In this document: positions 9,639 to 17,064 of the stretch, one piece after another
Layout of the letters: every line of letters starts with the position of its first letter
How positions within the stretch are numbered: position 1 is the stretch's first letter
Assembly (NCBI RefSeq): GCF_001280015.1
Contig: NZ_LGDV01000226.1
Coordinates: forward strand, 124,001-188,000
DNA length: 64,000 nt
Source: Streptomyces sp. MMG1121
Lineage (GTDB): Bacteria > Actinomycetota > Actinomycetes > Streptomycetales > Streptomycetaceae
Reading direction: 5' to 3'
Program-made: the position numbers and the translations under genes
Notes under the pieces: model-generated
Told to the model about the DNA's origin: nothing
The model's input: only the letters and a program-made list of their open reading frames with translations
The model's database searches: none

Positions 9639-12600
9639 ATGAGCGACGAGCCGCAGCCGCAGCAGCCGAACGAAGGCGTGGCGCCGGAAAAGCCGCTGCC
9701 GGCTGAAGGGCCCACCGCCCCGGGCAAGGGGACGAGCGAACCGGCCGAGGGGGCAGAGCAGGAAGGTCAGGCGGGGTCCGAGCGGGCCGAACGGTCCGAG
9801 CGGGGCGGGATCGGCCGAACGGGTGAGCCGACGGCGGCCCAGGACGACTCCGCCCCGGACCGGACGGCCTCGATGGCCCGGGCCCGCCAGGCGGCCCGAG
9901 GGGGGCGTACGGAGCAGGAGGGGGCGACGGCGTCCGGAGCCGGCACGGCTTCGGGGTCCGGCGGGGCCCCGGCGGCCCGGAAGGCCGCCGCCTCCGAGGA
10001 CGCCCCGGCCTCCGATGACGCCTCGCGGGCCTCCGGAGCTTCTGCCTCCGCCTCCCACAAGCCCCAGTCGGCCGAGAGCACACAGGTGCTGCGGCGGGTC
10101 ACCGCGCCCCGGGCACCGAAGGACGAGCGGTCGGACGCGTCGGCCGGGGCAGGTCAGGGCCCCGGTGAGACGTCGGCGCCGGAGACCACCCAGGTCCTGC
10201 GGCGGGTCGGCGCACCCCGCAAGGGCGAGCCCGGCGACCCGGCCGGGACGGCGGCCACCGAGTCGAACGCCGCCGGCCGTGCCCCTCGTACGAACACCCC
10301 CGGCACCGCACCCCGAGCCGCCCGGACGGCCGGAGCGCTCGGCGCCGCCGGTGCGGCCGCGGCGGCGGGCGCCGCCGCCCAGGCATCCCCGGCGGGCGCG
10401 GGCGCCGCAGCCACCGCAGGCGCAGGCACCCGAGGCCCCGCCGCCGGCCCCCGCACCGGACCCGTCCGCACCGGTCCCGCCGCCAACCCCTCCGGACAGG
10501 CCTCCGGACAGGCCTCCGGACAGGCCCCCGGCGGCAACTCCTCCGAGGACGCCACCGCTCTCCTCGCCGCGGCCGACGGGGGTTCCTCCGGCGGTCCCGG
10601 TGACGGGGGCGGCGGCAAGGGGAAGGGCAAGAAGCCGAAGCGGCCCAAGCGGACCGGGTGGCGGCGGATCATCCCCACCTGGCGCATGGTGCTCGGCACC
10701 GTCCTCTTCGGTCTGCTGCTGGTCATCGGGCTGTTCTTCCTCGGCTACTCGATGGTCAACATCCCGCCCGCCAACGCCCTCGCGACCAAGCAGGCCAACG
10801 TCTACCTGTACGCCGACGGCTCCCAGATCGCCCGTGACACCCGCGACAGCCAGGTCAACCGGGAGAACGTCAGCCTCGCCCAGGTCTCCAAGGCCGCCCA
10901 GCACGCCGTACTGGCCGCGGAGGACCGCGACTTCTACAGCGAGTCGGCCGTCGACCCCAAGGCGATGCTGCGCGCCGGCTGGAACACCGCGACCGGCAAG
11001 GGCACCCAGTCCGGCTCGACGATCACCCAGCAGTACGTGAAGAACTACTACCTGGGCCAGGAGCAGACGCTCACCCGCAAGGCCAAGGAGTTCTTCATCG
11101 CGATCAAGCTGGACCGCGAGAAGTCCAAGGACGAGATCCTCGAGGGCTACCTCAACACCAGCTACTTCGGCCGCAGCGCCTACGGCATCCAGGCCGCCGC
11201 CCAGGCCTACTACGGCAAGGACGCCGCCGGCCTCGACCCGGCCCGCGCCGCCTACCTCGCCGCGCTCGTCAACGCGCCCAGCGAGTACGACGTCATCGCC
11301 CACCCCGAGAACAAGGCAGCCGCCGTCGCCCGCTGGAACTACGTCCTGGACGGCATGGTCAAGAAGGGCTGGCTCAGCCAGGCCGACCGCGCCGGCATGA
11401 AGTTCCCCATGCCCAAGGAGCAGACGCTCTCCACGGGCCTGTCCGGTCAGCGCGGCTACCTCGTCGAGGCGGTCCGGCACTACCTGGTCACCAACAAGAT
11501 CGTCACCACGGACCAGTTGGAGGCCGGCGGCTACCGCATCACCACCACCATCCAGAAGGGCAAGCAGGACGCCTTCGTCAAGGCGGTGAACGACCAGCTG
11601 ATCTCCAAGCTGGACAAGAAGAACAACAAGGCCGACTCCTACGTCCGCGCGGGCGGCGCCTCCGTCGACCCGAAGACCGGCGACGTCGTCGCGATGTACG
11701 GCGGCATCGACTACGTGAAGCAGTACACCAACGGCGCGACCCGGGGTGACTTCCAGGTCGGCTCGACGTTCAAGCCGTTCGTCTTCACCTCCGCGGTGCA
11801 GAACGGCTCGGCCACCCAGGACGGCAGCCCCATCACGCCGAACACGATGTACGACGGCACCAACCAGCGGCCCGTACAGGGCTGGAGCGGCGGCACCTAC
11901 GCCCCGGAGAACGAGGACCAGAAGTCGTACGGCCAGATCAACGTCACCAAGGCGACGGACCTGTCCGTGAACGCGGTCTACGCGCAGATGGCCGTCGACG
12001 TCGGCCCCACCAAGGTCAAGCAGACCGCGATCGACCTCGGCATCCCCTCCGACACCCCGGACCTCCAGCCGTACCCATCCATCGCCCTCGGCACCGCCAC
12101 CGCCAGCGTGCTGGACATGGCGGAGGGATACGCGACGCTCGCCAACCACGGCAAGCACGGCCAGTACACGCTGGTCAAGAAGCTCACCAAGGACGGCACC
12201 GACGAGGTCAAGCTGCCCGGGCAGCCGGTCAAGCAGGTCGTCAGCCGGGAGGCCGCCGACACCACCACGTCCATGCTGCAGAGCGTGGTCGACAACGGCA
12301 CCGCCACCGCCGCGCAGGCCGCGGGCCGCCCGGCGGCCGGCAAGACCGGCACCGCCGAGAGCGACACCGCCGCCTGGTTCGCGGGCTACACCCCCGACCT
12401 GGCCACGGTGGTCTCCGTGATGGGCCAGGACCCGGTGACCGCCAAGCACCAGCCGCTGTACGGCGCCCTCGGCGTGGCCCGCATGAACGGCGGCGGCCCG
12501 CCGACCCAGATCTGGGCCCAGTACACGCACGACGCGCTCGCGGGCACCCCGGCCTCCGACTTCGACCTCCAGCTCCAGCAGGGTGCCGACCAGCCGCAGC

Positions 12601-12974
12601 CGCCCAGCGACAACTCCTCGACCCCGCCGGGCACGACCGGGGACCAGAACAACGGCGGTACGACGGCCAGCCCGACCGGCGGCGGCACGAGCGCCAGCCC
12701 GGCCGGCGGCGCCACCGGCACGCCCACCGACGGCGGAGCGACGACCGGCGGGGGTACGAATACCACCGGCGGCGGCACGACGACCGGCGGCGGCCCCACC
12801 ACGACGGGCGGCGCCACCACAGGCGGTGGCACCACGGGCGGGGACCCGGCCACCGGCGGCGATGCGACCGGCGGGGACCCGACGACCGGCGGCGGCACCC
12901 CCGGAGGCGGCGACGCGACCGGCGGCGATACGACGGGCACGGCCGCCGGTGCCGGAGGCGCCCCCGGCACCTGA
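9639..12974 (+). CDS. Class A penicillin-binding protein (transglycosylase/transpeptidase)
   Basis: A 1111-residue bifunctional peptidoglycan synthase. Residues 1 to about 345 are a low-complexity Ala/Gly/Pro/Ser/Glu cytoplasmic tail with a repeated TQVLRRV-AP motif (residues about 150 and 185) and a SGQASGQASGQ run. A membrane helix lies at about 350-372. The GT51 domain has E428 in AAEDRDFYSE and GSTITQQYVKNYYL. The transpeptidase has S709 in GSTFKPF, SVN in DLSVNAVY, and KTGTAES. The last 130 residues are Gly/Thr repeats. ATG 9639 is preferred; GTG 9630 is possible, as AGGAG sits between them ambiguously. It is divergent from the ABC operon. Confidence 0.93.
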   Translation: MSDEPQPQQPNEGVAPEKPLPAEGPTAPGKGTSEPAEGAEQEGQAGSERAERSERGGIGRTGEPTAAQDDSAPDRTASMARARQAARGGRTEQEGATASGAGTASGSGGAPAARKAAASEDAPASDDASRASGASASASHKPQSAESTQVLRRVTAPRAPKDERSDASAGAGQGPGETSAPETTQVLRRVGAPRKGEPGDPAGTAATESNAAGRAPRTNTPGTAPRAARTAGALGAAGAAAAAGAAAQASPAGAGAAATAGAGTRGPAAGPRTGPVRTGPAANPSGQASGQASGQAPGGNSSEDATALLAAADGGSSGGPGDGGGGKGKGKKPKRPKRTGWRRIIPTWRMVLGTVLFGLLLVIGLFFLGYSMVNIPPANALATKQANVYLYADGSQIARDTRDSQVNRENVSLAQVSKAAQHAVLAAEDRDFYSESAVDPKAMLRAGWNTATGKGTQSGSTITQQYVKNYYLGQEQTLTRKAKEFFIAIKLDREKSKDEILEGYLNTSYFGRSAYGIQAAAQAYYGKDAAGLDPARAAYLAALVNAPSEYDVIAHPENKAAAVARWNYVLDGMVKKGWLSQADRAGMKFPMPKEQTLSTGLSGQRGYLVEAVRHYLVTNKIVTTDQLEAGGYRITTTIQKGKQDAFVKAVNDQLISKLDKKNNKADSYVRAGGASVDPKTGDVVAMYGGIDYVKQYTNGATRGDFQVGSTFKPFVFTSAVQNGSATQDGSPITPNTMYDGTNQRPVQGWSGGTYAPENEDQKSYGQINVTKATDLSVNAVYAQMAVDVGPTKVKQTAIDLGIPSDTPDLQPYPSIALGTATASVLDMAEGYATLANHGKHGQYTLVKKLTKDGTDEVKLPGQPVKQVVSREAADTTTSMLQSVVDNGTATAAQAAGRPAAGKTGTAESDTAAWFAGYTPDLATVVSVMGQDPVTAKHQPLYGALGVARMNGGGPPTQIWAQYTHDALAGTPASDFDLQLQQGADQPQPPSDNSSTPPGTTGDQNNGGTTASPTGGGTSASPAGGATGTPTDGGATTGGGTNTTGGGTTTGGGPTTTGGATTGGGTTGGDPATGGDATGGDPTTGGGTPGGGDATGGDTTGTAAGAGGAPGT

Positions 12975-12992
12975 GCCCGCCCGTACGCCCGG

Positions 12993-13040
12993 GACCAGGT
13001 GACCAGGTGACCAGGTGACCAGGTGACCAGGTGACCTAGT
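12993..13040. repeat. Tandem 8-bp repeat (GACCAGGT)
   Basis: Five perfect copies of GACCAGGT are followed by one degenerate copy (GACCTAGT), which contains the stop codon of the SMR gene on the minus strand. The array fills the gap between the convergent PBP and SMR genes. Confidence 0.9.
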
Positions 13041-13356
13041 GGCCGCTGGTCGCCTTCAGTCCCACGACGGCGACCAGCAGCAGACAGACGAAGAAGATCC
13101 GGGCGGCGGTGACCGGCTCACCCAGCACCACCATGCCGAGCACCGCCGCACCGGCCGCCCCGATGCCCACCCACACGCCGTAGGCGGTACCGATGGGCAG
13201 GGACTTCGCGGCGTACGACAGCAGGACCATGCTCGCGACGATCCCGGCACCCGTGAGCACACTCGGAACCAGCCGGGTGAACCCCTCGGTGTACTTCATC
13301 CCGATCGACCAGCCCACTTCGAGCAGACCGGCGACGACGAGCAGAACCCAGGCCAT
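13036..13356 (-). CDS. sugE: SMR-family exporter, guanidinium exporter (Gdx/SugE) type
   Basis: A 106-residue four-helix small multidrug resistance protein. The catalytic glutamate is E13 in AGLLEVGWSIGMKYT, and the GW-IGMKYTEGFTR stretch is the Gdx-type rather than the EmrE-type signature. The third helix has YGVWVGIGAAGAAVLGM and the fourth GLKATSGH. Gdx proteins export guanidinium in exchange for protons as a dual-topology homodimer. ATG 13356 is chosen because GGAGG ends 8 nt before it. The leader carries a guanidine-III riboswitch-like element, which supports guanidinium as substrate. It is a single gene, not a paired SMR. Confidence 0.92.
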   Translation of the reverse strand: MAWVLLVVAGLLEVGWSIGMKYTEGFTRLVPSVLTGAGIVASMVLLSYAAKSLPIGTAYGVWVGIGAAGAAVLGMVVLGEPVTAARIFFVCLLLVAVVGLKATSGH

Positions 13357-13392
13357 GACAGGCACCTCCGGAAGGAATCTCTGAACGGGGGT

Positions 13393-13470
13393 GCGTCGTC
13401 TTTTCCTGGTGCTTTTCCTCTGGTGCTTTTCCTGAGGGTCGGGGATCCCGGTACGGCGCGTCTCGTCGGG
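13393..13470 (-). promoter_or_regulatory. Candidate guanidine-III (ykkC-III) riboswitch in the sugE leader
   Basis: On the transcript strand, a CCCG/CGGG stem encloses a 16-nt loop ACGAGACGCGCCGTAC. Both size and sequence match the conserved loop of guanidine-III riboswitches as I recall it (ACGAGGUGCGCCGUAC). The 3' part ends CAGGAAAAGACGACGC, against the conserved CAGGACAAGACGGCGC that forms the pseudoknot. The GCGCCGT-ACGACGC pseudoknot would have one mismatch. The two parts are separated by an unusual insert of about 40 nt containing a duplicated 14-bp unit. The element lies about 40-115 nt ahead of a Gdx gene. Confidence 0.6.
13407..13434. repeat. 14-bp tandem duplication in the sugE leader
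   Basis: TGGTGCTTTTCCTC and TGGTGCTTTTCCTG are adjacent, preceded by a partial copy (CTTTTCC). On the mRNA this reads AGGAAAAGCACCAG twice, inside the candidate riboswitch. Confidence 0.9.
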
Positions 13471-13502
13471 CTGACCCTTTCGAATCTAGCAAAGAAAAGA
13501 CA

Positions 13503-13534
13503 AAGGGGCCGGTGACCGTGGTCACCAGCCCCTT
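13503..13534 (-). terminator. Intrinsic terminator after the GroES-like gene
   Basis: A stem formed by AAGGGGC...CGGTGAC and GTCACC-A-GCCCCTT is followed on the minus strand by a T-rich tract (TTTGTCTTTTCTTTGC), a classical rho-independent terminator between the GroES-like gene and the sugE leader. Confidence 0.85.
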
Positions 13535-13545
13535 CGGCCGTTGAT

Positions 13546-13905
13546 CTAGAGGTACAGCCCGGTGGAGTCCTCGGACCCCTCGAACCGGTCCGCGGCCACC
13601 GCGTGCAGATCGCGCTCGCGCATGAGCACGTACGCCACACCCCGTACCTCGACCTCGGCCCGGTCCTCAGGGTCGAACAGGACCCGGTCACCCGGCTCCA
13701 CGGTCCGTACGTTCTGCCCGACGGCGACGACCGCCGCCCAGGCCAGCCGCCGGCCGACCGCCGCGGTGGCGGGAATCAGAATGCCGCCGCCCGACCGACG
13801 CTCGCCCTCACCGGCGTCCTGCTTGACCAGAACCCGGTCGTGCAGCATCCGGATGGGCAGCTTGTCGTGTTGAGGGGTGCTCTGCTCGTTTCTGTTGACG
13901 CTCAC
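13546..13905 (-). CDS. GroES-family co-chaperonin-like protein (solitary)
   Basis: A 119-residue protein with the Cpn10 core: KLPIRMLHDRVLVKQDAGEGERRSGGGILIPATA near residues 15-50 (the mobile loop region) and VRTVEPGDRVLFDPEDRAEVEVRGVAYVLMRERDLHAV. It is longer than housekeeping GroES (about 100), with extra residues at both ends. No groEL is adjacent, so this is a stand-alone paralogue rather than the groESL operon member. GTG 13905 has GGTAGG 7 nt upstream; ATG at the MLHDRV position is an alternative. It ends in a strong terminator. Confidence 0.85.
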   Translation of the reverse strand: MSVNRNEQSTPQHDKLPIRMLHDRVLVKQDAGEGERRSGGGILIPATAAVGRRLAWAAVVAVGQNVRTVEPGDRVLFDPEDRAEVEVRGVAYVLMRERDLHAVAADRFEGSEDSTGLYL

Positions 13906-13948
13906 GCCTCGAACCTACCTGCCTTCGTCCCGCCCGTCCGCGTCCGGG

Positions 13949-14278
13949 TCAGCCCCTGCGCCGCCGACTGCTCAGGGTGAGCAGCCCGACAACACCGACG
14001 GCGAGCAGCGCGACAGGCACGATCCGCTCGAGCCGGGGCGCGCCCTCGTCATCGACGAACTGCGCGCGCACCTCACTGACCGCCCGGTTGACCTGCACAT
14101 ACGCACGCCCGACGGTGTGATCGAGATTGGCGACGACCTTGGCCTTCGCATCCCCGATGATCGTCTGCGGATGCACCCGCACGCCGATCTCGTCGAGCGT
14201 CTCGGCCAGCACTTCGCGGCGGCGCTTGATGTCCGCCTCGATCTGCGCCGGGGTTCTGGTGTCCGACGTGTCCGCCAC
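13949..14278 (-). CDS. DUF3618 domain-containing membrane protein
   Basis: A 109-residue protein. The N-terminal half (RTPAQIEADIKRRREVLAETLDEIG...) is the DUF3618 helical repeat found in actinobacterial envelope proteins. One C-terminal membrane helix follows (RIVPVALLAVGVVGLLTL) with a basic SSRRRRG tail, so most of the protein faces the cytoplasm or is tail-anchored. GTG 14278 has GGAGG 7 nt upstream. Function is unknown; members are often beside phage-holin-like membrane proteins, but not here. It is divergent from bcp. Confidence 0.85.
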   Translation of the reverse strand: MADTSDTRTPAQIEADIKRRREVLAETLDEIGVRVHPQTIIGDAKAKVVANLDHTVGRAYVQVNRAVSEVRAQFVDDEGAPRLERIVPVALLAVGVVGLLTLSSRRRRG

Positions 14279-14371
14279 CGTACGGCCTCCGAAGTCTGGT
14301 GATGCTGTCCCGAACAGTCTGTCAGCTCCGCGCCGCGCCGCACCGCAAGGCCCCCCGGTTACGCTGGCCCG

Positions 14372-14839
14372 ATGAGCGAGCGACTCCAGCCGGGGGACGT
14401 GGCCCCCGCCTTCACCCTCCCGGACGCCGACGGCAACGACGTCTCCCTTTCGTCCCACAAGGGCCGCAAGGTCATCGTCTACTTCTACCCGGCCGCCCTG
14501 ACCCCCGGCTGCACCAAGCAGGCCTGCGACTTCACGGACAACCTGGAGGTCCTGGCCGGCGCGGGCTACGACGTCATCGGCATCAGCCCGGACAAGCCCG
14601 AGAAACTGGCGAAGTTCCGCGAGCAGGAGTCCCTGCGGGTCACCCTCCTCGCCGACCCCGACAAGAAGGTCCTCGACGCCTACGGCGCCTTCGGCGAGAA
14701 GATGAACTACGGCAAGACGTACCTGGGCGTCATCCGCTCCACGATCGTCGTGGACGAAGAGGGCAAGGTGGAGCGGGCCCTGTACAACGTCCGCGCCACC
14801 GGCCACGTGGCCAAGATCATCAAGGATCTGGGCATCTGA
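14372..14839 (+). CDS. bcp: Thioredoxin-dependent peroxiredoxin, BCP type
   Basis: A 155-residue atypical peroxiredoxin that reduces hydrogen and organic peroxides with thioredoxin. The peroxidatic cysteine is C47 in ALTPGCTKQACDF, and the resolving cysteine C52 lies five residues on, the BCP arrangement. The substrate-site Arg is in the FREQESLRVTLLADP block. Length and both ends agree with the family. ATG 14372 is the only reasonable start. It is monocistronic and divergent from the DUF3618 gene across 93 bp. Confidence 0.95.
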   Translation: MSERLQPGDVAPAFTLPDADGNDVSLSSHKGRKVIVYFYPAALTPGCTKQACDFTDNLEVLAGAGYDVIGISPDKPEKLAKFREQESLRVTLLADPDKKVLDAYGAFGEKMNYGKTYLGVIRSTIVVDEEGKVERALYNVRATGHVAKIIKDLGI

Positions 14840-14978
14840 CGGCCCTCATCTGCTGCTGGCGGCTCGCACTGGTTGACCTGGTGCGGGTCGCTTCCTCTTT
14901 TCCGGGCGTGACTGTCCGACAAACGGTTCGTTACTCCGTGCGGGTCGCAAACGCGCGATCGGATCGGAGGGGGCTCGC

Positions 14979-15639
14979 ATGGGGGCCGGCGCATACACCA
15001 GGGAGGGCTGCAAGAGGCGGCTCGCGGGGCGCGGACGTTGTCAGAGGCGTTGGAGAGGCTGGGAGTGGATCCGAGGTGTTCGAAGCGTGACTACATCAGG
15101 CGGCGGATGAGGAAGCTCGGGGTGGATACGTCGCACTTCGAGCGAGAGGGGGCGAAGTGGACGCGCGCGATTCTTGAACCAGTGGTGGCAGCATCCGTAA
15201 GCGTCAATGAGGTGGTGCGCCAACTCGGACTCGACTCCGTGGGCGGTCACCAGGCCAACATCGCCCGGCGAATCAAGGCGTACGGAATCGACACCGCGCA
15301 CTTCACGCCTGCGGTCCGAACTGAGCGGATGAGGTACAACCACGCCGCCGCACCCCTGCGGAGATCCTCGGCGAGGACACATCGGCGCACGCTTCACGCA
15401 TCCCGAGCCGGCGGCTCAAGAGGGCTATGAAGGAGCTGGGCGTGGAGGAGCGCCGTGCCCTGTGCGGGATCGAGTCGGTGTGGCTCGGTGAACCGCTCGC
15501 ATTGGAGGTCGACCACGTCGACGGCAACTGGCGGAACAACCGCGTCGAGAACCTTCGGTTTCTCTGCCCAAACTGTCACTCGACAACGGACACTTACCGA
15601 GGACGCGGCAGGGGACGTGCTCGGGAGAGCATCGTATGA
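14979..15639 (+). pseudogene. HNH endonuclease, first copy of a tandem pair, disrupted by two frameshifts
   Basis: Three frames together encode one HNH protein homologous to the intact next gene. Frame A starts at ATG 14979 (AYTREGCKRRLAG), frame B runs from about 15022 (SEALERLGVDPR...GVDTSHF...GIDTAHF), and frame C from about 15350 (PAEILGEDTSAHASR...RLKRAM) ends with the HNH core LALEVDHVDGNWRNNRVENL and CPNCH. Each switch falls at a four-base homopolymer (GGGG near 15025, CCCC near 15352). Adding one base at each gives a 220-residue protein that aligns throughout with the 219-residue neighbour. This is either a recent pseudogene or two sequencing deletions. Its stop overlaps the next start (ATGA). 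Confidence 0.8.
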
Positions 15640-16295
15640 GCAGCGTCGTGCGGTACACCCGCGACCGGTTGGCCGAGGCTGCCGCACATTGCTCCAACCT
15701 TGACCAGGTCATCGACTTCTTCGGTACCCAGCCGTACGGCAACTTGCGGGGATACCTCCTGAAGCGATTCGCCCACTTCCGCATCGACATCTCGCACTTC
15801 TCGCCCACCGGCAGGCAGACGCGCCCCACTCCGGACGAGCTGCGGGCGGTGGTCGGTGAGTCGGCCTCCTTCACCGAGGTGCTTCGCCGCCTCGGACGTG
15901 CGAACAACGGCAGCCAGCGCACGATGCTTCGCAATCGGATCGCCGATGACCGCCTCGACACCGTCCACTTTCTCGGGAAAGGACATCAGCGAGGGAAGAC
16001 GGCTTCGAATGCCAAGCGGCCGGAAGACGTCCTGGTGCGGCACCACGGCGGACACCGGATCGCAACCGAGCGCCTCCGGCGTGCCCTCGGTGAAGTGGGC
16101 GTACCTGAGCAGTGCGGCAGATACGGCGTTGGCCCCGACTGGCTGGGGAAACCCATGACGCTGGAAGTCGACCACATCAACGGGGACTGGCGGGACAACC
16201 GGCGAGAGAACCTCCGGCTGCTCTGCCCCAACTGCCACGCGATCACGAGCACCTGGTGTCGAGGAGGGCCACGAGCGGCTCGGCGCAACCAGTAG
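15636..16295 (+). CDS. HNH endonuclease signature protein, second copy
   Basis: A 219-residue protein. The N-terminal two thirds hold two helical repeats ending in IDISHF and LDTVHF, resembling small DNA-binding HTH units (YGNLRGYLLKRFAHF, GSQRTMLRNRIADD). The C terminus is the HNH domain MTLEVDHINGDWRDNRRENLRLLCPNCHAIT, with the catalytic His in VDHINGDW, the Asn in RREN and a CPNCH zinc half-site. The second zinc pair may be the single cysteine of PEQCGRYG. It probably nicks or cuts DNA; the target is unknown. It is translationally coupled (ATGA) to the broken first copy, and a tRNA gene lies 15 bp downstream. Confidence 0.88.
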   Translation: MSSVVRYTRDRLAEAAAHCSNLDQVIDFFGTQPYGNLRGYLLKRFAHFRIDISHFSPTGRQTRPTPDELRAVVGESASFTEVLRRLGRANNGSQRTMLRNRIADDRLDTVHFLGKGHQRGKTASNAKRPEDVLVRHHGGHRIATERLRRALGEVGVPEQCGRYGVGPDWLGKPMTLEVDHINGDWRDNRRENLRLLCPNCHAITSTWCRGGPRAARRNQ

Positions 16296-16310
16296 AGTAG
16301 GCACGGCTGA

Positions 16311-16385
16311 GGGCCCGTACCCCAGCTGGCTAGAGGGCGCCGGTTTAGGTCCGGTGTGTCGTGGGTTCGAGTCCCACCGGGCCCA
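16311..16385 (+). tRNA. tRNA with anticodon UAG (Leu by anticodon), short variable loop
   Basis: A full cloverleaf: acceptor GGGCCCG/CGGGCCC with discriminator A, a 3-bp D stem CCC/GGG, anticodon stem GCCGG/CCGGT with loop TTTAGGT (anticodon TAG at 16346-16348), a 5-nt variable region, and T arm GTGGG-TTCGAGT-CCCAC. No CCA is encoded. The anticodon reads CUA (Leu), but bacterial tRNA-Leu normally has a long variable arm, which is absent here, so the amino-acid identity is uncertain. Confidence 0.85.
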
Positions 16386-16396
16386 CGTGGAAAGAA

Positions 16397-16429
16397 GGCG
16401 CCGCACCTTGGAATCGAAGATGCGGCGCC
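16397..16429. terminator. Terminator-like hairpin between tRNA and rdgB
   Basis: GGCGCCGCA and TGCGGCGCC form a perfect 9-bp stem with a 15-nt loop, located between the plus-strand tRNA and the 3' end of the minus-strand rdgB. Confidence 0.7.
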
Positions 16430-16441
16430 GCTCCGTAAGGC

Positions 16442-17044
16442 TCAGCCCAACAGCTCCCGCACCACCGGCACCAGCGCCCGGAACGCCTTCCCCCGGTGGC
16501 TGATGGCGTTCTTCTCCTCGGGGCTCAGCTCGGCGCAGGTCCGGGTGTCGCCCTCCGGCTGGAGGACCGGGTCGTACCCGAACCCGTTGGTACCGGCGGG
16601 TGCGTGCCGCAGGACGCCTCGCAACTGCCCCTCCACCACGCGCTCGGTGCCGTCCGGCAGGGCCAGGGCGGCAGCGCACGCGAAGTGTGCCCCCCGGTGC
16701 TCTTCCGCGATGTCGGAGATCTGGGCGAGCAGGAGATCGAGGTTGGCCTTGTCGTCGCCGTGCCGGCCCGCCCAGCGGGCGGAGAAGATGCCGGGGGCGC
16801 CGTTCAGGACGTCGACGCAGAGGCCGGAGTCGTCGGCCACGGCCGGCAGCCCGGTGGCCTGCGCGAGCGCGTGCGCCTTGAGCAGCGCGTTCTCGGCGAA
16901 GGTCACACCGGTCTCCTTGACGTCCGGCACCTGCGGGTAGGCGTCGGCACCGACGAGTTCGTGGGGCAGTCCGGCGTCGGCGAGGATCGCCCTCAGCTCG
17001 GTGATCTTTCCGGCGTTACGGGTGGCGAGGATCAAGCGGGTCAT
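16442..17044 (-). CDS. rdgB: XTP/dITP pyrophosphatase (non-canonical purine NTPase)
   Basis: A 200-residue HAM1/RdgB enzyme that hydrolyses dITP, dXTP and ITP to monophosphates and keeps deaminated purines out of nucleic acids. It shows LILATRNAGKITELRAIL at the start (substrate-binding TxNxxK), GVTFAENALLKA, AVADDSGLCVDVLNGAPGIFSARWAG with the catalytic Asp pair, and GTNGFGYDPVL and ELSPEEKNAISHRGKA near the end. All motifs are intact. The SGNH hydrolase gene starts upstream on the same strand, with its stop 20 nt before this ATG, so the two may be co-transcribed. Confidence 0.96.
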   Translation of the reverse strand: MTRLILATRNAGKITELRAILADAGLPHELVGADAYPQVPDVKETGVTFAENALLKAHALAQATGLPAVADDSGLCVDVLNGAPGIFSARWAGRHGDDKANLDLLLAQISDIAEEHRGAHFACAAALALPDGTERVVEGQLRGVLRHAPAGTNGFGYDPVLQPEGDTRTCAELSPEEKNAISHRGKAFRALVPVVRELLG

Positions 17045-17064
17045 GCCCGCCAGTATTCCCCCTG

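Noticed and set aside
9567..12530. 987-codon open frame antisense to the PBP gene
   Set aside because: It arises from the high GC third-position bias of the plus-strand PBP, whose catalytic motifs are all intact; the antisense product is Arg/Gly/Val-rich with no domain.
12993..13040. CRISPR-like repeat
   Set aside because: The units are 8 bp, directly abutting, with no spacers and no cas genes nearby.
14979..16295. Mobile element or prophage integrated at the tRNA
   Set aside because: No integrase, no duplicated tRNA 3' end and no other phage or ICE gene was seen; only two HNH genes lie upstream.
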